A DNA stretch of 64,000 nt. It comes from Adenanthera pavonina. Taxonomy: Eukaryota > Streptophyta > Magnoliopsida > Fabales > Fabaceae. Made by a program: the position numbers and the translations under genes. Positions within the stretch are counted from its first letter, which is position 1. Each line of letters starts with the position of its first letter. Below the pieces are notes generated by a model. It was not told the DNA's origin and did no database searches. It saw only the letters and a list, made by a program, of their open reading frames with translations. Below, one piece after another: positions 10,948 to 23,534 of this stretch. The stretch covers positions 7,653,501-7,717,500 of the forward strand of contig JAIVEN010000020.1 of assembly GCA_026686845.1 (NCBI GenBank), read 5' to 3'.

Positions 10948-12870
10948 GTCCTATCATGCAATTTGACCATAGGTTATTATGCTGAAATGTATAGATAATT
11001 TTCAACCATTGCCTTCACAGGTTGCGCTAAAAGCGCTTGGTGCAAAGTTAAGATCCCTAATTGTGGAATTGGTTCTTGATCTTTGTCACGGAGATCCTGT
11101 TATGGAGCTAGGATCTTTAGTTGTGGAGCCAAGACCTATGGATGTGAAGCCTAGTTCTCTAGTTGTTAGTGGCAGACGCTGGAAAATTTTGTTAGTGGGG
11201 GCAAAAATTATACTTGATATTAATATTGATATTTTTTAAAATATATATAATTTTGAATGTTTATTAAATTAATATTAAACTAATATAGTATATTTTATTT
11301 TTTAAAAAATTCATTTTTATTATCAACGTAAGAAAAAAACTCAATTATATATATATATGTGATTGGTATTTTTTAAACTTCAATTGGGGGAAGGTTTTTT
11401 GTTGGAGGGAATGTGAATTTTTTAGGGGGGGTTTAAAATATTTGGGGATTTTATATGAAATTTTTCTCCTATTAGGATAAGTAAACTTTGAGTAGTTGAG
11501 GGCTAGTTGTGGAACCATGACCTCATGTTGTCAAGCTAGGCTCGGCGTCATTTGTGAACACCCCTAGGAGCTATGTGTCATTTTTCCTTTGAAATAATGT
11601 GGTTACTGAGGGAATATCAAAGGAGAAAGTTTTAAAAGCATAACTAATTATAATCAAATTGTTCATTTTTAATTTTATAAAATATTATGAACATTAATTT
11701 TTATTACAACCTCTCCCTCTCTCTCTAACTTCCCTTTTTTTAAATTATTTTTTTCATTTTAAAATTTATTTGTCAATTTAACTTCATTTCTACAACTTTT
11801 CAATATTTTTTGGTTTTACTCCGCTTATCCCATATTATAAGACAATGGGAGGAATTTCACATATATTAAGAAATATTTATTATATTTTTAAGCTTTTTAA
11901 AATAAAAAACCAAAATTTACAATTTGACCCCTATTAATTCCACTTCCTCAATTAAATATAGTATAAGTAACAATAGTAATAATATAATAAGTGAGAAACA
12001 AAAATGACAAATTACTACATGTTACCTTATATTATAAGACAAGAAAAGCTTCTCATATTATTTTATAATATGGAACAAAAGAAGTATAAAATATTGTTTG
12101 AAATTTGAAATTTTGACAAAAAATGTGAATGAGGATGGAAATTTTAAGGTTCAAAATTTAAATGTAGGAGGAAAATCATAACTATTCATAAACCATGACT
12201 AAAAAATAAATTGCTTAAGAATTTAGTTTATGAATTGTGAATTCAAAGAAAGGCCATGCTTAAAGGGCTCAACTTCCTAGAGATTTATAAATACATATTG
12301 ACACATGTAATTATTTTTTATAAATACATAATTTTTTTAACGTTAAAAGTGCATTAATTATATCTTGTTGAATAAGTATTATAATCAACCTGTTGATGAC
12401 TATTTTGGATATTTATGTAAAGTTTCAATTTTTTATTGCTTCGTTTGAATAAACCTGAGTCCTCTAGATTTAAAGTTTTAGCATTTTGAATTTAGTTTTA
12501 TTATTTTATTTTCAAAATGAAATAATTGGGTTCATCTTATTTTTATTTTTAACATTTTGTACTTTTGTGTTTGTCCCTAATATCTCTGAAATTCAATTAT
12601 GTGGGACATGCCAAAATTCCATTGATCCATTTGTGTTTTTCTAACTTAAATTCAACCATCTAGTCACATTGCAATAATTGTTTGCTACTTATAACATTCA
12701 GCATAATTTTCAGCTTGCTATATTCTTGAGAAAAATTAAAAAAAAAATTCTTTCTCTAATATTAAGTCGTTTATATATTCTTCCAACAACAGACACCATG
12801 CGAATAAATTAACCAGAAGTTGCAAATTTCCTCATCCAGTTGAATGAGGGAAAGCTCTCACCCAATTAGA
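10948..12870. other. Intergenic DNA, no gene recognised
   Basis: This is AT-rich sequence with several poly-A/T and TA runs. An 86-codon frame at 10979-11239 has no features I recognise, and its DNA contains short imprecise internal repeats. I do not call it a gene. Confidence 0.5.
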
Positions 12871-13484
12871 TCAAAATCTTATGCTTGACTAGCACTTGAG
12901 CCAAAAGTTGATGCAGTTCCTATCTACACAAAATACAATCATTCACATTTATCAAATAAAAAAAAAAGTCATTTCCAGTGAAGAAACAATTAACTAGACT
13001 ATAAACAAAAAAAACCAAAATATTACCAGTTTCAGTAGGAAATGTGGCCAGGGCTAGTGCATTTCTTTCTTCTATTGATGAAGCACTAGGCATTACATCA
13101 TTCAATCCCTGCAACTTGGATAGAAATGAGGCAAAGTCTAGAAATTCATAGCTAGATATAACCAAAATCTGGACAAAAAGCTTACCAGTAAATCTCTAAG
13201 GAGGAGGAGAAAGAGCATCCTCAAAAACCAGGACAACATCATTTGCAACTGACACTGATGGCTCCTGTTCTTCAACAGGTAATGCAGTGTCTTCAGTAGC
13301 TGAAGCTTTTGCTGGTCTGCATGTCAACTGAAGCCGTTGATAGAGAACAAGATATCATTTGTACCAAAAAATAAAAGAATGAAAAATTATTTAATATTTA
13401 GAATTTTAAAACAATATTTTCAAGAAAAGTATATGCCAATGTCAGGACAATGCCAGTTGAATAACATAAAAAATACAGAAAAGG

Positions 13485-13527
13485 ACACACCCACACACAC
13501 ACAATTATGTGTGTGCATGTGTGTGTC
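13485..13527. repeat. CA/TG dinucleotide run forming an inverted repeat
   Basis: A CACACCCACACACACACA run is followed after ATTA by TGTGTGTGCATGTGTGTGTG. The two arms are complementary and could fold as a hairpin. It is a simple-sequence tract inside the intron-like DNA of the unrecognised gene. Confidence 0.8.
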
Positions 13528-13792
13528 TAAAACATATTGGTGGTAGCCCCTAATAGTTTAAGCGACTTATGATTCTATGAAAGTTATACTCTCCTTAAGC
13601 ATAATAAACAATGCACTAACTAATGGCTGATTTGGAACTGTAACCACTCATAGTACCTCCCTAATATACTCTTCCCTAGTTGTAAGATAAGATTGTCAAG
13701 GCTGCAAAGGGTCGGTACAGTAACATAGGGTTTTCAACATGAGGATCTTGATGGTATACTGCAAAAGCCTTGCAAGCTACTACAGGAAACAC

Positions 13793-14530
13793 AATATATA
13801 TTATAAAATTTATAAGAAGTTGTGCTAGTCATAAACCATAAACCATGAACAGTGTGACTCACCTCAAACTCCATACGAAGCATTGGACCAACAACCTAGA
13901 TGCAAAATAATTGATAGAAAATGAATGCCAATTATCACTGACTGACTAGCACAATTTCATGGGCCCCTCATGTATAGAAATAGACATGCTCATCAAGAAT
14001 AATATAATAAGCATTTTAGGATTCTCCATTCTTACACATTTAGCAGTAAAGTACCTCAAAGAATTTCAATTTCAAATGTTTGGCTATAACATCCAGGGTA
14101 GCAGAGGTTGACATGCTCTGATAAATAAATACACAGGTTAAAACTTTAATCCGCTCACATCAATATATCAACATATATCATAAAATCTATAGGAGGCCGC
14201 ACTATTTATAAGTCATGAACAGTGTGGCAAACTTCAAACTTTGGGCAAAACATGTGGCCTACAATCTAGTTGCAAAGTGTTTGTTAGAAAATACTTGCAC
14301 ATTATCACCTTCTGACTAGCACTTTCTAGAGGCTCATGATGTATATAAATAAGCATACTCGTCAATAATAATATGTCTAAGCATTTCAACATTCTCCATT
14401 CTTGCCAGACATACAACACTAAGGTACCTCCAAAGAATTTCAATTTCAAATGTTTGGCCACAATATCTAGGGCATCAGAAGTTGGCATGCTCCTACAAAT
14501 ACACAAATTAAAACTTCAGCATAGGTTATT
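13793..14530. repeat. Tandem duplication, two units of about 370 bp
   Basis: The segment from about 13793 is repeated from about 14163. Matching anchors are CATGAACAGTGTG at 13843 and 14214, and GAATTTCAATTTCAAATG at 14061 and 14435. The units have diverged clearly (roughly 80% by eye). Each contains one copy of the exon-like SxSTS/SMPTS-to-AKHLKLKFF segment on the minus strand, so the event duplicated an exon of the unrecognised gene. Confidence 0.85.
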
Positions 14531-16168
14531 AGTTCACATATTTACACATGTTTCTAGAATCAAGGGAGTTGTAAAATATATTATACAAATGGAAACTTCA
14601 AGAGAGGAGTAGGTTGAGAGTATTATTTATCATCAAAAATTCAAATCTCAAATTTACTAGTTAAAGAATAAATGTTAGGTCTCACTTGTGTTATCAGATT
14701 ATTCAGAAGAATTATTACCTGTGCTGAAACTACTTTAAGTAGTCACAAACATTGTGATGGCTTCCACATGTCATGTCATTGGAGAGACTGATAGTGAAAA
14801 CCAAGGAGCTTTACCCAAATCTTGCCCATTAGATAATTAATTGCACAGTAGTCAATGAGTCCTTGAGCACAATATTGTGATCAGCTAGTCCTTGAGTTTG
14901 ATTTTCCCTGAAAGAAATCCTGACATATGCTATCAGCACAACCAGTATGCATAAAATGAAAACATTCATCTATGACCATTTAAATACCTCATTAACCAAG
15001 TTCTCACATCAAAACACATTACAACCAAAAGATTAAACCAATTGACCTTGCATATGCATCTTATGCTAACCATAAACAATGCATATAAATCACTTGTTGG
15101 AGTGTGAACCCATAAGATCCATGCCATGGAACCAAATATAGAACAAATGAAAGTCATAGTTTTAAATTATAGACATAGGGAACAAAGACGTAGATTCAAA
15201 TTTATATCCAAGGGGGAGCATTACATATTTCTATTTAAAGTAATGACTTCCACACAAACATGCTAGACTACCATGCTGTATTTAAAATAGTTTTGCACAT
15301 CAGACCATTTAATCATGAATCCTTCGCTTGTTGTGGTAAATCCATTGTTCATATACCCATATTATCAGCAGGGAACAAAAGTACAATTTTGATCTTACCA
15401 CAGTCTGCATCCCTCCCACCTCCCCCCATCCCTTCATAGATTCTTGTCAAACAATAAAATTTCTCCCCATCTGGAAATTGATTCTAGTATAGAAGCTACT
15501 AAACATTAACATGAATTCAAAGAAAAAAACCAAGAAAGATTAGGCTCACCACTACCATATTCCATGTATAAGTCAGTATATACATATAAACAAGTTTCCA
15601 AGTGCACACGCACGCGCACACGGAGATAGAGGCTTAAAAATATGATAAATACTTGGCAACTCCCTTCAACCCACTAGAAAAAGTAGGATATAGCTTCAAA
15701 GAAATTAGTAGCAATAATGGTTACAAAATCAGATGGAGTAACAAAGAACCTAATAGAAAAAGATACATGTTTAAATTGCAAGCTTAAAGCTTGATAATAT
15801 TTAAATTTGTAATAACCAAGGGTTTCAATACCTTTTACCAAGTATCATGTTCTGATATGCATCAGTAGCAGCACTAAACTCTGGAGGCTTCTTTAGTGGT
15901 TCTAATTTACTCGATCCCATGGGAGCAACCAACTCCTTTGCATATGTCATATTGGGATTTGGGTGCCCAAGAAAGTCACACACCAATAAAAATAAATCAC
16001 CACACCACAGTTGAAAGAGTTTAAAGCTAATTCTTGAAAATGGATAAAGAAAAAAAAAAGACCTTAAATGAACAGTTAAGTAAAGAGCTTACTTGTCTCC
16101 CAAGCTCTTCTACAAAAACGCGCTTTGCATCGGCTCTAGCAACTCGATGTAGTGAGCGAATCATAACT

Positions 16169-17070
16169 TTAGTAAGACAATAGTGAAATGTTAAAAACGC
16201 TTGAGATATTCAAGAGGAAGAAAAGAAAGGTGAATATTTGATATCATAGATCCGATTAACAACACCACAAACATATGCCATAACGTGAATTTGGGAGACA
16301 CCTACACATTTTGCATTCAAAAATTAGAGATTAACCAGTAAAGTTGCAACAGAAGGAAAACAAGTTATTGAAAGCATGGAAGCACATACCTGACAAAGAA
16401 GGTCTAGAATTCTCATTATCTCATCAAGATTATGATTTACAAGAACAAGTAACCCAAATATGACTCCAACAGTAAGATATTAAGCAAAAAGAGAAAGAGA
16501 AATATTGAAATCAAATATTATAGTGCGAAAAAAAATTGATTGTCCAGCATTTTTACCTTCAAAATTGTACAGTTTTTCAGGTCAAGCAACATCTTGACTC
16601 AATGTATTGTTGTACATGATAAAACCATTGCTATGAAGGTCCTTATCAATGTAAAATGCACAATACTAATAGTCCTGTAAAGAAATATTACTTCAATTGT
16701 ACAAAATACTAGCTGAATCATAGACCTCAACCCCAAATAGTCTTTCAGGACCCATAAAGTTTGTAACACATGTAATGGCTATCGACTTGAAAAGCAAATC
16801 ACAAATTAGATATGATCAGATATTATGTCATAGACCACCAAACCATACACTATCGTAATCAATAATCTAAATGTCACTGCATCAAAATTGACTCAAAGTA
16901 AAGATGGCAGTACCCAGAGGCCCACCAAGATTATGACCTTTTTATCTAGTAAACACCAGGATTATGACTTGTTAGTATAAATGCACTTGTTGCTCCCAAT
17001 GCCTGGTGTAAAAATAGAACTTGGATATGTTATTTTAAAAAAATCTCTAAAATTTGTACTCTTATGACTT
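16169..17070. other. AT-rich DNA upstream of the unrecognised gene
   Basis: I see no convincing coding segment. The last five bases before the next element (17071-17075, AAAAG) are its left target-site duplication. Confidence 0.4.
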
Positions 17071-17075
17071 AAAAG

Positions 17076-18564
17076 TGTTAATTTAGATGGTTTTGATAAT
17101 TCTAAACAACAATGAGCTTGGAAATCTAATATCAAAGGAACACAAGTAAAATGAAAACAAAGTTGGAGTTTCCTGAAGATTGAAGAAGTGTTTTACATAT
17201 TTTAGGGATTTATTTGTAAAAGAATGTAGTTAAGCTTTGAATTTCACTTCACCTAATATTAAATGAGATATCTATTTGAACAATTAATGATTAGCTCATT
17301 ATTTCAAAATGATTTTCATGAAAAGAGCTACCATGTGAGGATAAAGTTTCAATTTAAAAAATGCTTCTAAGTGTTCACTCTGTTTTTATGAAAATGTTTT
17401 AGCTTATGAGGATAAAGTCTCAATTTCAAAGTTGTTTCTAAGTGTTTACCTTGTTTTCATGAAAATACTTTACCTTGTATGTATAACCATTGAAGGTTAT
17501 GAGGATAAAGACTCAATCTCAAAGCTTTTCCAAGTGTCCATTCTTCAGTTTCATGAAAAGGGGTTGAGGTTATGCGCATAACATAGCTGAGGACCTTGTT
17601 CTCAGGTTTGTCCAGGTGGTTATCCTGATAAGGTGGGCACCTTATTCACATAAGGAAGTGAATAGTGAAGGCCAATTGTATTGTGCAGCCTGCTATTCAC
17701 ATAACCTAGGGAGGTTATCCATATAACATGTGTCATAGAGCACTTGGACTCATCTCTGTCAATAGGTTATCCGCATAACCTAGGGAGCTTATTAGCATAA
17801 CTTATGTTTTAGTGCCCTTGGACTTTCCTTGGCCAACTAGGTTATCCGCATAATGAAAGATCTATGTTGAAAAGAAGAGCCAACGGTCACCCGTTATTCA
17901 CATAATCTAAGGAGGTTATCCTCATAACCTCTGTTACATGCATTTAATGCGGTAGGTGAACGGCTTTTTTTCCTGAGAATAACGGTTAATCTTTGTTTCC
18001 AATAGATAGTTTTGCTCTAAAACTATAAATAAGACCTCATTTAAGTTGTGGGGTAATGAGAAAAAACATAATAATGCCAAAACTCTGCAGATTTGATTTC
18101 TAATTCATTCAAAACTTACCTACCCTCTAGTTAGCTCATTTATTGTACTTAAACTTTCATATCCACTCTTTTGAGAGAGAGTTTTCATTCTGTATATTTC
18201 TACACACTTGTAAATAGTACTTAATGTGAGAATACACTAAGAGAGTTATTTTTACTCCTAAGTGAGAAGAGTGAGAGAGGTTGTTTAGCTTAAGTTTAGG
18301 CTGGTGTTGTACTAAGGTCTTCGCAAGAACCCATTCAAATCTTGCAAGAGATAGTAGAGAAATCTTAAGTGATGACTTAAGGATTGGACGTAGGTCAAGT
18401 AAAGTAGACAGAACCAGGATAAATCACTATATCCTCTTTTCATTGCTCTTTATTTCTTATACTCTATTTTCAGTAATCTTTTATTATCACTATTGTATTT
18501 TCTTTTTGTAGAAAATTCAAACTTCCCAATTCACCTCCCTCTTGGGAAGCCAACTGAACCAACA
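17076..18564 (+). repeat. 5' LTR of element B (1,489 bp)
   Basis: The U3 part (about 17490-17930) carries repeats of the pattern GGTTAT-N4-ATAACC, for example GGTTATCCGCATAACC, often paired around TAGGGA. Compared with the 3' LTR it lacks about 243 bp. The gap lies near 17836-17855, inside one of these repeats. TATA is at 18024-18031, and U5 contains the GGACGTAGGTCAAG segment shared with element A. Confidence 0.93.
18024..18031 (+). promoter_or_regulatory. LTR TATA box of element B
   Basis: TATAAATA sits in the same context as in element A (CTAAAACTATAAATA). It lies just after the palindrome array and is followed by TCATTT and a conserved leader. The 3' LTR copy is at 28185-28192. Confidence 0.7.
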
Positions 18565-18566
18565 AG

Positions 18567-18580
18567 TGGTATCAGAGTCC
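18567..18580 (+). other. Primer-binding site of element B
   Basis: TGGTATCAGAGTCC lies two bases after the LTR end. It is identical to the PBS of element A and complementary to initiator tRNA-Met. Confidence 0.9.
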
Positions 18581-18619
18581 AGACTCCCAGTTGAAAGATC
18601 TAACAATCTGGGAGAATAC

Positions 18620-20412
18620 ATGGCTGGCTTTGGTGAAGGTATTCTTCCATAAGGAAACAACACTAACAAACCTCCTGGCTTCAGTGGAGAGTATTATGGA
18701 TACTGAAAGATGATGATGTAAATCTATCTTCAGTCCATTGACTTGGATATTTGGTCAATCATCAAAAGAGGAGACTTCATCCTGATGAAACTACAAGATG
18801 ACAGGAAGTACAGAGAGAAACTTGAAGAGGAATGGAACGAGGAGGATAAGAGAAAGGTTCTTCTTAACTATAAATCTAAGCACTGCCTGGTCAGTGCTCT
18901 CAACCAAGATGAATTTTACAAGATGTCCCAATATACAATAGCCAAAGGTATGTGGGATACTTTGGAAATTACTCATGAAGGAACAACTGGCGTGAGAGAA
19001 AATAAATTGAATACGTGCATAGGAGAATATGAAAGTTTCAAGATGAAGGAGGGTGAAAATATCAAGGATCTGCAGAACAGATTCACTCCTATTGTGATTC
19101 AGCTAAAAAGCCTTAGAAAGGAATATACTCAATATGAGAAGGTCAGAAAAATTCTCAGACCCTTACCCATTGAGTGACAATCAAAGGTGATAGCAATAGA
19201 AGAAGCTAGAGGGGAATCAATGACACAATGACATCTATCACATCCCTCTTTAGAAGTCTTGAAGAATATGAAGGGAAGCTGAAGACTCTTAAAGAATTTA
19301 CAGTGTATAACAAGAAGAAGAAGAGTCTGGCCCTTAAGGTAGAATCAGAAGATATGATGATTCAAAAGAAGATGCTGAGCTAGATGAAGAGACAATGGCT
19401 ATGCTTGTGAGAAAATTTGGCAAAATGTATGGAAAGAAGAAATTCAAAAGATTTGCAAAGAAAGATAGAGTTATCAGTAGCAAGAAAGAAAACAAAGATT
19501 CCATCATATGCTATGAATGTAAGAAACCTCGATATATCAAATGGGAATGTCCTTTGCTAAGCAAGAAACAAGGAAGGGACAAGAAGGCTGACAAAGGGAA
19601 AAAGAAGAAAGCCCTCATATCTTCCATCTAGGAAGATAGTTTAGATGAAGAGAAAGCAGTAGAAGATGATGATGAAATTGCTAATCTTTGCTTGATGGCT
19701 TAAGAGATTACAAAGGAGGAGAAGAATCACAATCAAGATAGTGACAGTGATTCTGAGATAAATGATTTGAAACCTTCATACAATGAACTACATAATGCAT
19801 TCAATGAACTGATGGCTGAATTTCTCAAAGTATCTAAATAATTGAGTCAAGCCAAAAAGAAAATACACAAGCTTGAAAGTGAATCACATGTATCTTGCAC
19901 TGCTTCACAGTTTTCTTCCTCTTCCACCACTTCTGTCTGTGTCTTATGCATTGAGTTGAGAGATAAAAATAGTTATCTTCATAAGACTCTAACCAAACTT
20001 ACTAGAGGTGAGGATATGCTGAAAGTGTTACTGGGAAACCAAGTTGTAAGTCAGAACAAAACTGGTCTAGGATATGACCCATATGCGGTCAAGGAGTAAC
20101 TGAAAAACAAGAAATAAAATCTTTACCTGAGAAATTTTGTGCATGCCAATAACATTAAACCATCTCAAAACATAGAGTCATTCCTAGCTCCTAGAAATCA
20201 AAAGGACATATACTATTATCATTATTTCAAACATGCATCTCTTTCCTCTTGCCCTTTCTCCACTTGTCACTTCTATGATAACAAAGGTCATATGCCCTCC
20301 ACATGTATATATAGGAAGGAAGGAAATGGCAATGGGATGAAATGGGTTTCCAAGGATTCCTCTACAAACAAGAAATGACCCAAGCAAATATGGGTACCTA
20401 AAAGAAAAAACT
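18620..20412 (+). pseudogene. gag: gag of element B, multiply disabled
   Basis: The start codon is intact (Met-Ala-Gly-Phe-Gly-Glu at 18620), but a TAA follows after ten codons (18650-18652). The gag core reads in frame from 18743 to a TGA at 19177 that replaces a Trp codon. A frame change follows near 19200-19390. The zinc knuckle at 19509-19550 is destroyed: the Gly-His of the CCHC motif reads Arg-Tyr (CYECKKPRYIKWEC). The charged region after the knuckle and the second knuckle (CHFYDNKGHMPSTC, one Cys to Tyr) follow. The gag frame ends with the copia hallmark KQIWVPK and TGA at 20412-20414. It is closely similar to gag of element A. Confidence 0.9.
20405..20411 (+). promoter_or_regulatory. 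Possible -1 ribosomal frameshift site, gag to pol
   Basis: The heptamer A AAA AAC is in the gag (zero) frame and directly precedes the gag stop TGA. It fits the canonical X XXY YYZ slippery pattern. The pol frame is -1 relative to gag in both elements A and B, so a -1 shift would make a Gag-Pol fusion. A TAG at 20426 now blocks the -1 frame in this copy; element A has CAG at the matching codon. Element A has an A-rich but non-canonical sequence at the same place. The function is inferred. Confidence 0.45.
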
Positions 20413-20428
20413 GAAATTTGTTTTGTAG

Positions 20429-23400
20429 GTATCTCTCAAGGCAAAGAAAAGCAACAAATGGTACATGGATAATGCCTGTTTGAGACACATGACTGGAGAC
20501 AAAGAAAAATTCATTGTACTGAGAGATAAGAAAGGAGGAAAGGTTACTTTTGGTGGTGACCAGTCCAGCAAGATAGTAGGGATTGGAATTGTTGACAGAA
20601 ACCCAGAAACATCAATTGAAGAAGTTTTATTCGTGATAGGACTCAATCACAACTTGTTGAGTGTGAGCCAAACCTATGATAGAGGTAACTAGGTTCTGTT
20701 TGATTCCAACTACTGCCTAGTCATCATAAAGAGTGACCGCAAAGTTAGATAACTATTATATTATTGATTTAGATGAATAACCTACTCTAGACTCAATATG
20801 CTTAATAAGTGAAAATGATGATAGTTGGCTATGGTATAAGAGATTAGCACATGTTAGCATGCATCAATTAAACAAACTTATTAAAAATGAACTTGTTCTT
20901 GGATTACCCACCATTAAGTTTGAAAAGGATAGAGAATGTGATGTTTGCCTTAAAGGGAAATAAACAAAGTCCTCATTTAAAACCAAAAACATTGTCTCTA
21001 CAACTAGACCACTGCAATTACTTCACATGGATTTGATAGGTCCTAATCGTACTAAGAGTATGGGTGGAAACTTGTATATACTTGTTGTAGTAGATGATTA
21101 TTCTAGGTTTATTTGGACTTTCTTTCTTCCCTCTAAAGATGAAACATATGATGTTTTTCTGAACTTAGCTAAGAAAATCCAAAATGAGAAAGGTTAATCT
21201 ATTGTATGTATTAGAACAGATCATGGTAGAGGATTTGAAATGCCAAATTTGCTGACTACTGCAATGAAAATGGAGTAGAGTATAACTTCTCAGCCCCAAG
21301 AACACCTCAACAAAATGGAGTTGTGGAGAGAAAAAATAGAGTATTAGAAGACATGACTCATGTAATGCTGAATGAAAAAGGCTTGCCCAAGCAATTCTGG
21401 GCGGATGCAGTAAGCACATCATGCTTATTGATGAATAGAGCATACATCATACCCATACTAGGCAAGATTTCATATGAGCTATACAAGGCAAAGAAGCCTA
21501 ACCTTTCTCTTCTTCATATCTTTGGATGCACTTGCTATGTCCACAACAACAACAAAGACAATCTGGTTAAGTTTGATGCCAAATTAGATGAAGGTATATT
21601 TCTTAGCTACTCAAATAGAAGTAAAGCATATAGGGTGTTCAATAAAAGGTCTGGAACTATAGAAGAATCTATGAATGTGGTCTTTCTTAAAAATGAAACT
21701 GTGTCTAAGCATGCCAAAGATGAGGATGATCTAATTTCCAGCTTTAAGAACTTGAATGTGTCTGAAGAAAATAAAACTGAACCTCCTAAAATATTTGAAT
21801 CTGCTAATGTAGAGAAAGATATTCAGGGGAAAGATAATAAATGTGAAATCAATGAAGAAGTATCTCAAGAACTCCCTAGAGTTTAGAGATATCAAAGGAA
21901 TTATCCAGTAGAATAAGTTATTGAGGATGTTTAAGAGAAAGTTAAAACCAGAAGATAACTTAAGGATCAAGTGAATAATTGTACATTTAATTTCTCAAAT
22001 TGAACCTAAATGTACTAAAGAGGCTTTAACAGATGAATTCTGGATTCTAGCTATGCAACAAAAACTTAATCAATTTGAAAGAAGTCAGGTATGAGATTTA
22101 GTGCCTAAGCCGAAGAACCACCCTATTATTGGAACTAAATGGGTTTTTAAGAACAAACTTGATGAATCAGGAACAATAATAAGGAATAAAGCTAGACTAG
22201 TGGCTAAAGCATATAATTAGGAAGAAGGCATTGATTATGAGGAAACTTTTGCTCCAGTTGCAAGATTGAAAGCAATAAGGATTCTTTTAGCCTATGCCTG
22301 CATAAAAGATATTGTGCCATATCAAATGGATGTGAAAAATGCTTTTCTAAATAAGTATATCATGGAAGAGGTTTATGTTGATCAACCTCTAGGCTTTGAG
22401 GACTCAACTAAACCAAATCATGTATATAAACTGAAGAAAGCTTTATATGACTTAAAAAAAGCACCTAGAGCATGGTATGAGAGACTGAGTAATTTTCTTA
22501 TTGAAAAAAGGTTTTAATAGAGGAAAAGTTGATACAACCTTGTTTACTAAAAGAGAAAATAAAGATTTGCTTGTTGTACAAATTTATGTTGATGACATTA
22601 TATTTGATGCTACTAATGACTCTTTGTGCAAGAACTTTTCTAAGCTAATGCAGAGTGAATTTGAAATGTCAATGATGGGTGAGCTGAACTTCTTTCTTGA
22701 ATTGCAAATCAAACAATATGATGATGACATCTACCTCAATTAATCAAAATATCTCAAGAAGTTGCTGAAGAAGTTTGGAATGGAATATGCTAAACCTATG
22801 GGAACTCCTATGACCTCTGTAACTAAGCTTGACATGGATAAAGAAGGAAAATCCTTTGAGATAACTCAATATAGGAGAATGATTGGTTCCTTGCTGTATT
22901 TGACTGCAAGTAGGCCTGACATCATGTTTAGTGTTTGCATGTGTGCTAGGTTCCAATCACGTCCCAAAGAGTCTCATGCAATAGCTGTGAAGAAGATTTT
23001 CAGATATTTGCTTGGAACATCACAAACGGGACTTTGGTATCCAAAAGGAAACGGAGAAGAGCCCATAAGTTACACGGATGCGGATTTTACTGGATCCAAA
23101 ATTGATAGAAAGAGTACAAGTGGAACTTGTCAATTTCTGGGTGGCTCTCTAGTGTCATGGTTTAGCAGAAAGCAAAATAGTATAGCTCTCTCCACTGCAG
23201 AAACTAAGTATGTTACAGCAGGAAGTTGTTGTGCACAAGTCCTTTGGATGAAGCAACAACTTGAAGACCTTAAGATTAAAATGAAGGAAATCCCAATAAG
23301 ATGTGATAATCAAAGTGTCATCAACATCTGAAGGAATCCTATCATGCATTCAAGGATAAAATACATTGAAGTAAGACATCACTTCATAAGAGATCACGTT

Positions 23401-23534
23401 TTGAAAGGAGATGTTAAGTTGGAGTTTGTCCCTACTGAAGATCAACTTGCAGACATCCTGAAAAAGCACTTGCAGAAGATAGATATGGTCAAATCAAAAG
23501 AGAATTGGGAATGGTAAATCTCAATGAATTATAA
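20429..23534 (+). pseudogene. pol: pol of element B: protease, integrase, reverse transcriptase, RNase H
   Basis: All Ty1/copia pol domains are present in order but broken by many stops and shifts. Protease: MDNACLRHMTGD (the catalytic DSG/DSA motif reads DNA). Integrase: HMDLIGP, the region around 21210-21320, and QQNGVVERKNR; it is interrupted by stops at 20690, 20960 and 21198. Reverse transcriptase runs from about 22130 (GTKWVFKNK) with the catalytic YVDD at 22585-22596, interrupted by TAG at 22218, TAA at 22515 and TAA at 22741. RNase H includes SYTDADF and ALSTAE. The domain ends with the usual RELGMVNL stretch and a TAA at 23532-23534. Unlike element A, the reverse transcriptase and RNase H remain. 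Confidence 0.92.

Larger units (their letters stand above)
12880..16168 (-). pseudogene. Exon-like pieces of an unrecognised multi-exon gene
   Basis: Several short minus-strand segments read as protein and are bordered by plausible GT/AG splice sites, in the order expected for one gene. About 16168-16093 reads RSLHRVARADAKRVFVEELG before a GTAAGC donor. About 15985-15840 contains FLGHPNPNMTYAKELVAPMG and then PEFSAATDAYQNMIL. About 14490-14430 reads SMPTSDALDIVAKHLKLKFF, with a second copy at about 14115-14055. About 13800-13710 contains AFAVYHQDPHVENPMLLYRPF. About 13130-13025 contains GLNDVMPSASSIEERNALAL. About 12930-12890 could be a C-terminal end (TFGSSASQA then stop). I do not recognise the protein. 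The NALALA piece weakly recalls the C-terminal part of AP180/ANTH clathrin-assembly proteins, but the other pieces do not. Several exons seem missing, so a decayed gene is likelier than a working one. Confidence 0.4.

Noticed and set aside
10979..11239. 86-codon frame after element A
   Set aside because: No recognisable motif, and its DNA is made partly of short imprecise repeats.
13020..13130. Assignment of the 12.9-16.2 kb pieces to AP180/ANTH clathrin-assembly proteins
   Set aside because: Only the NALALA-containing piece is reminiscent; the other exon-like pieces do not fit the family order I know.
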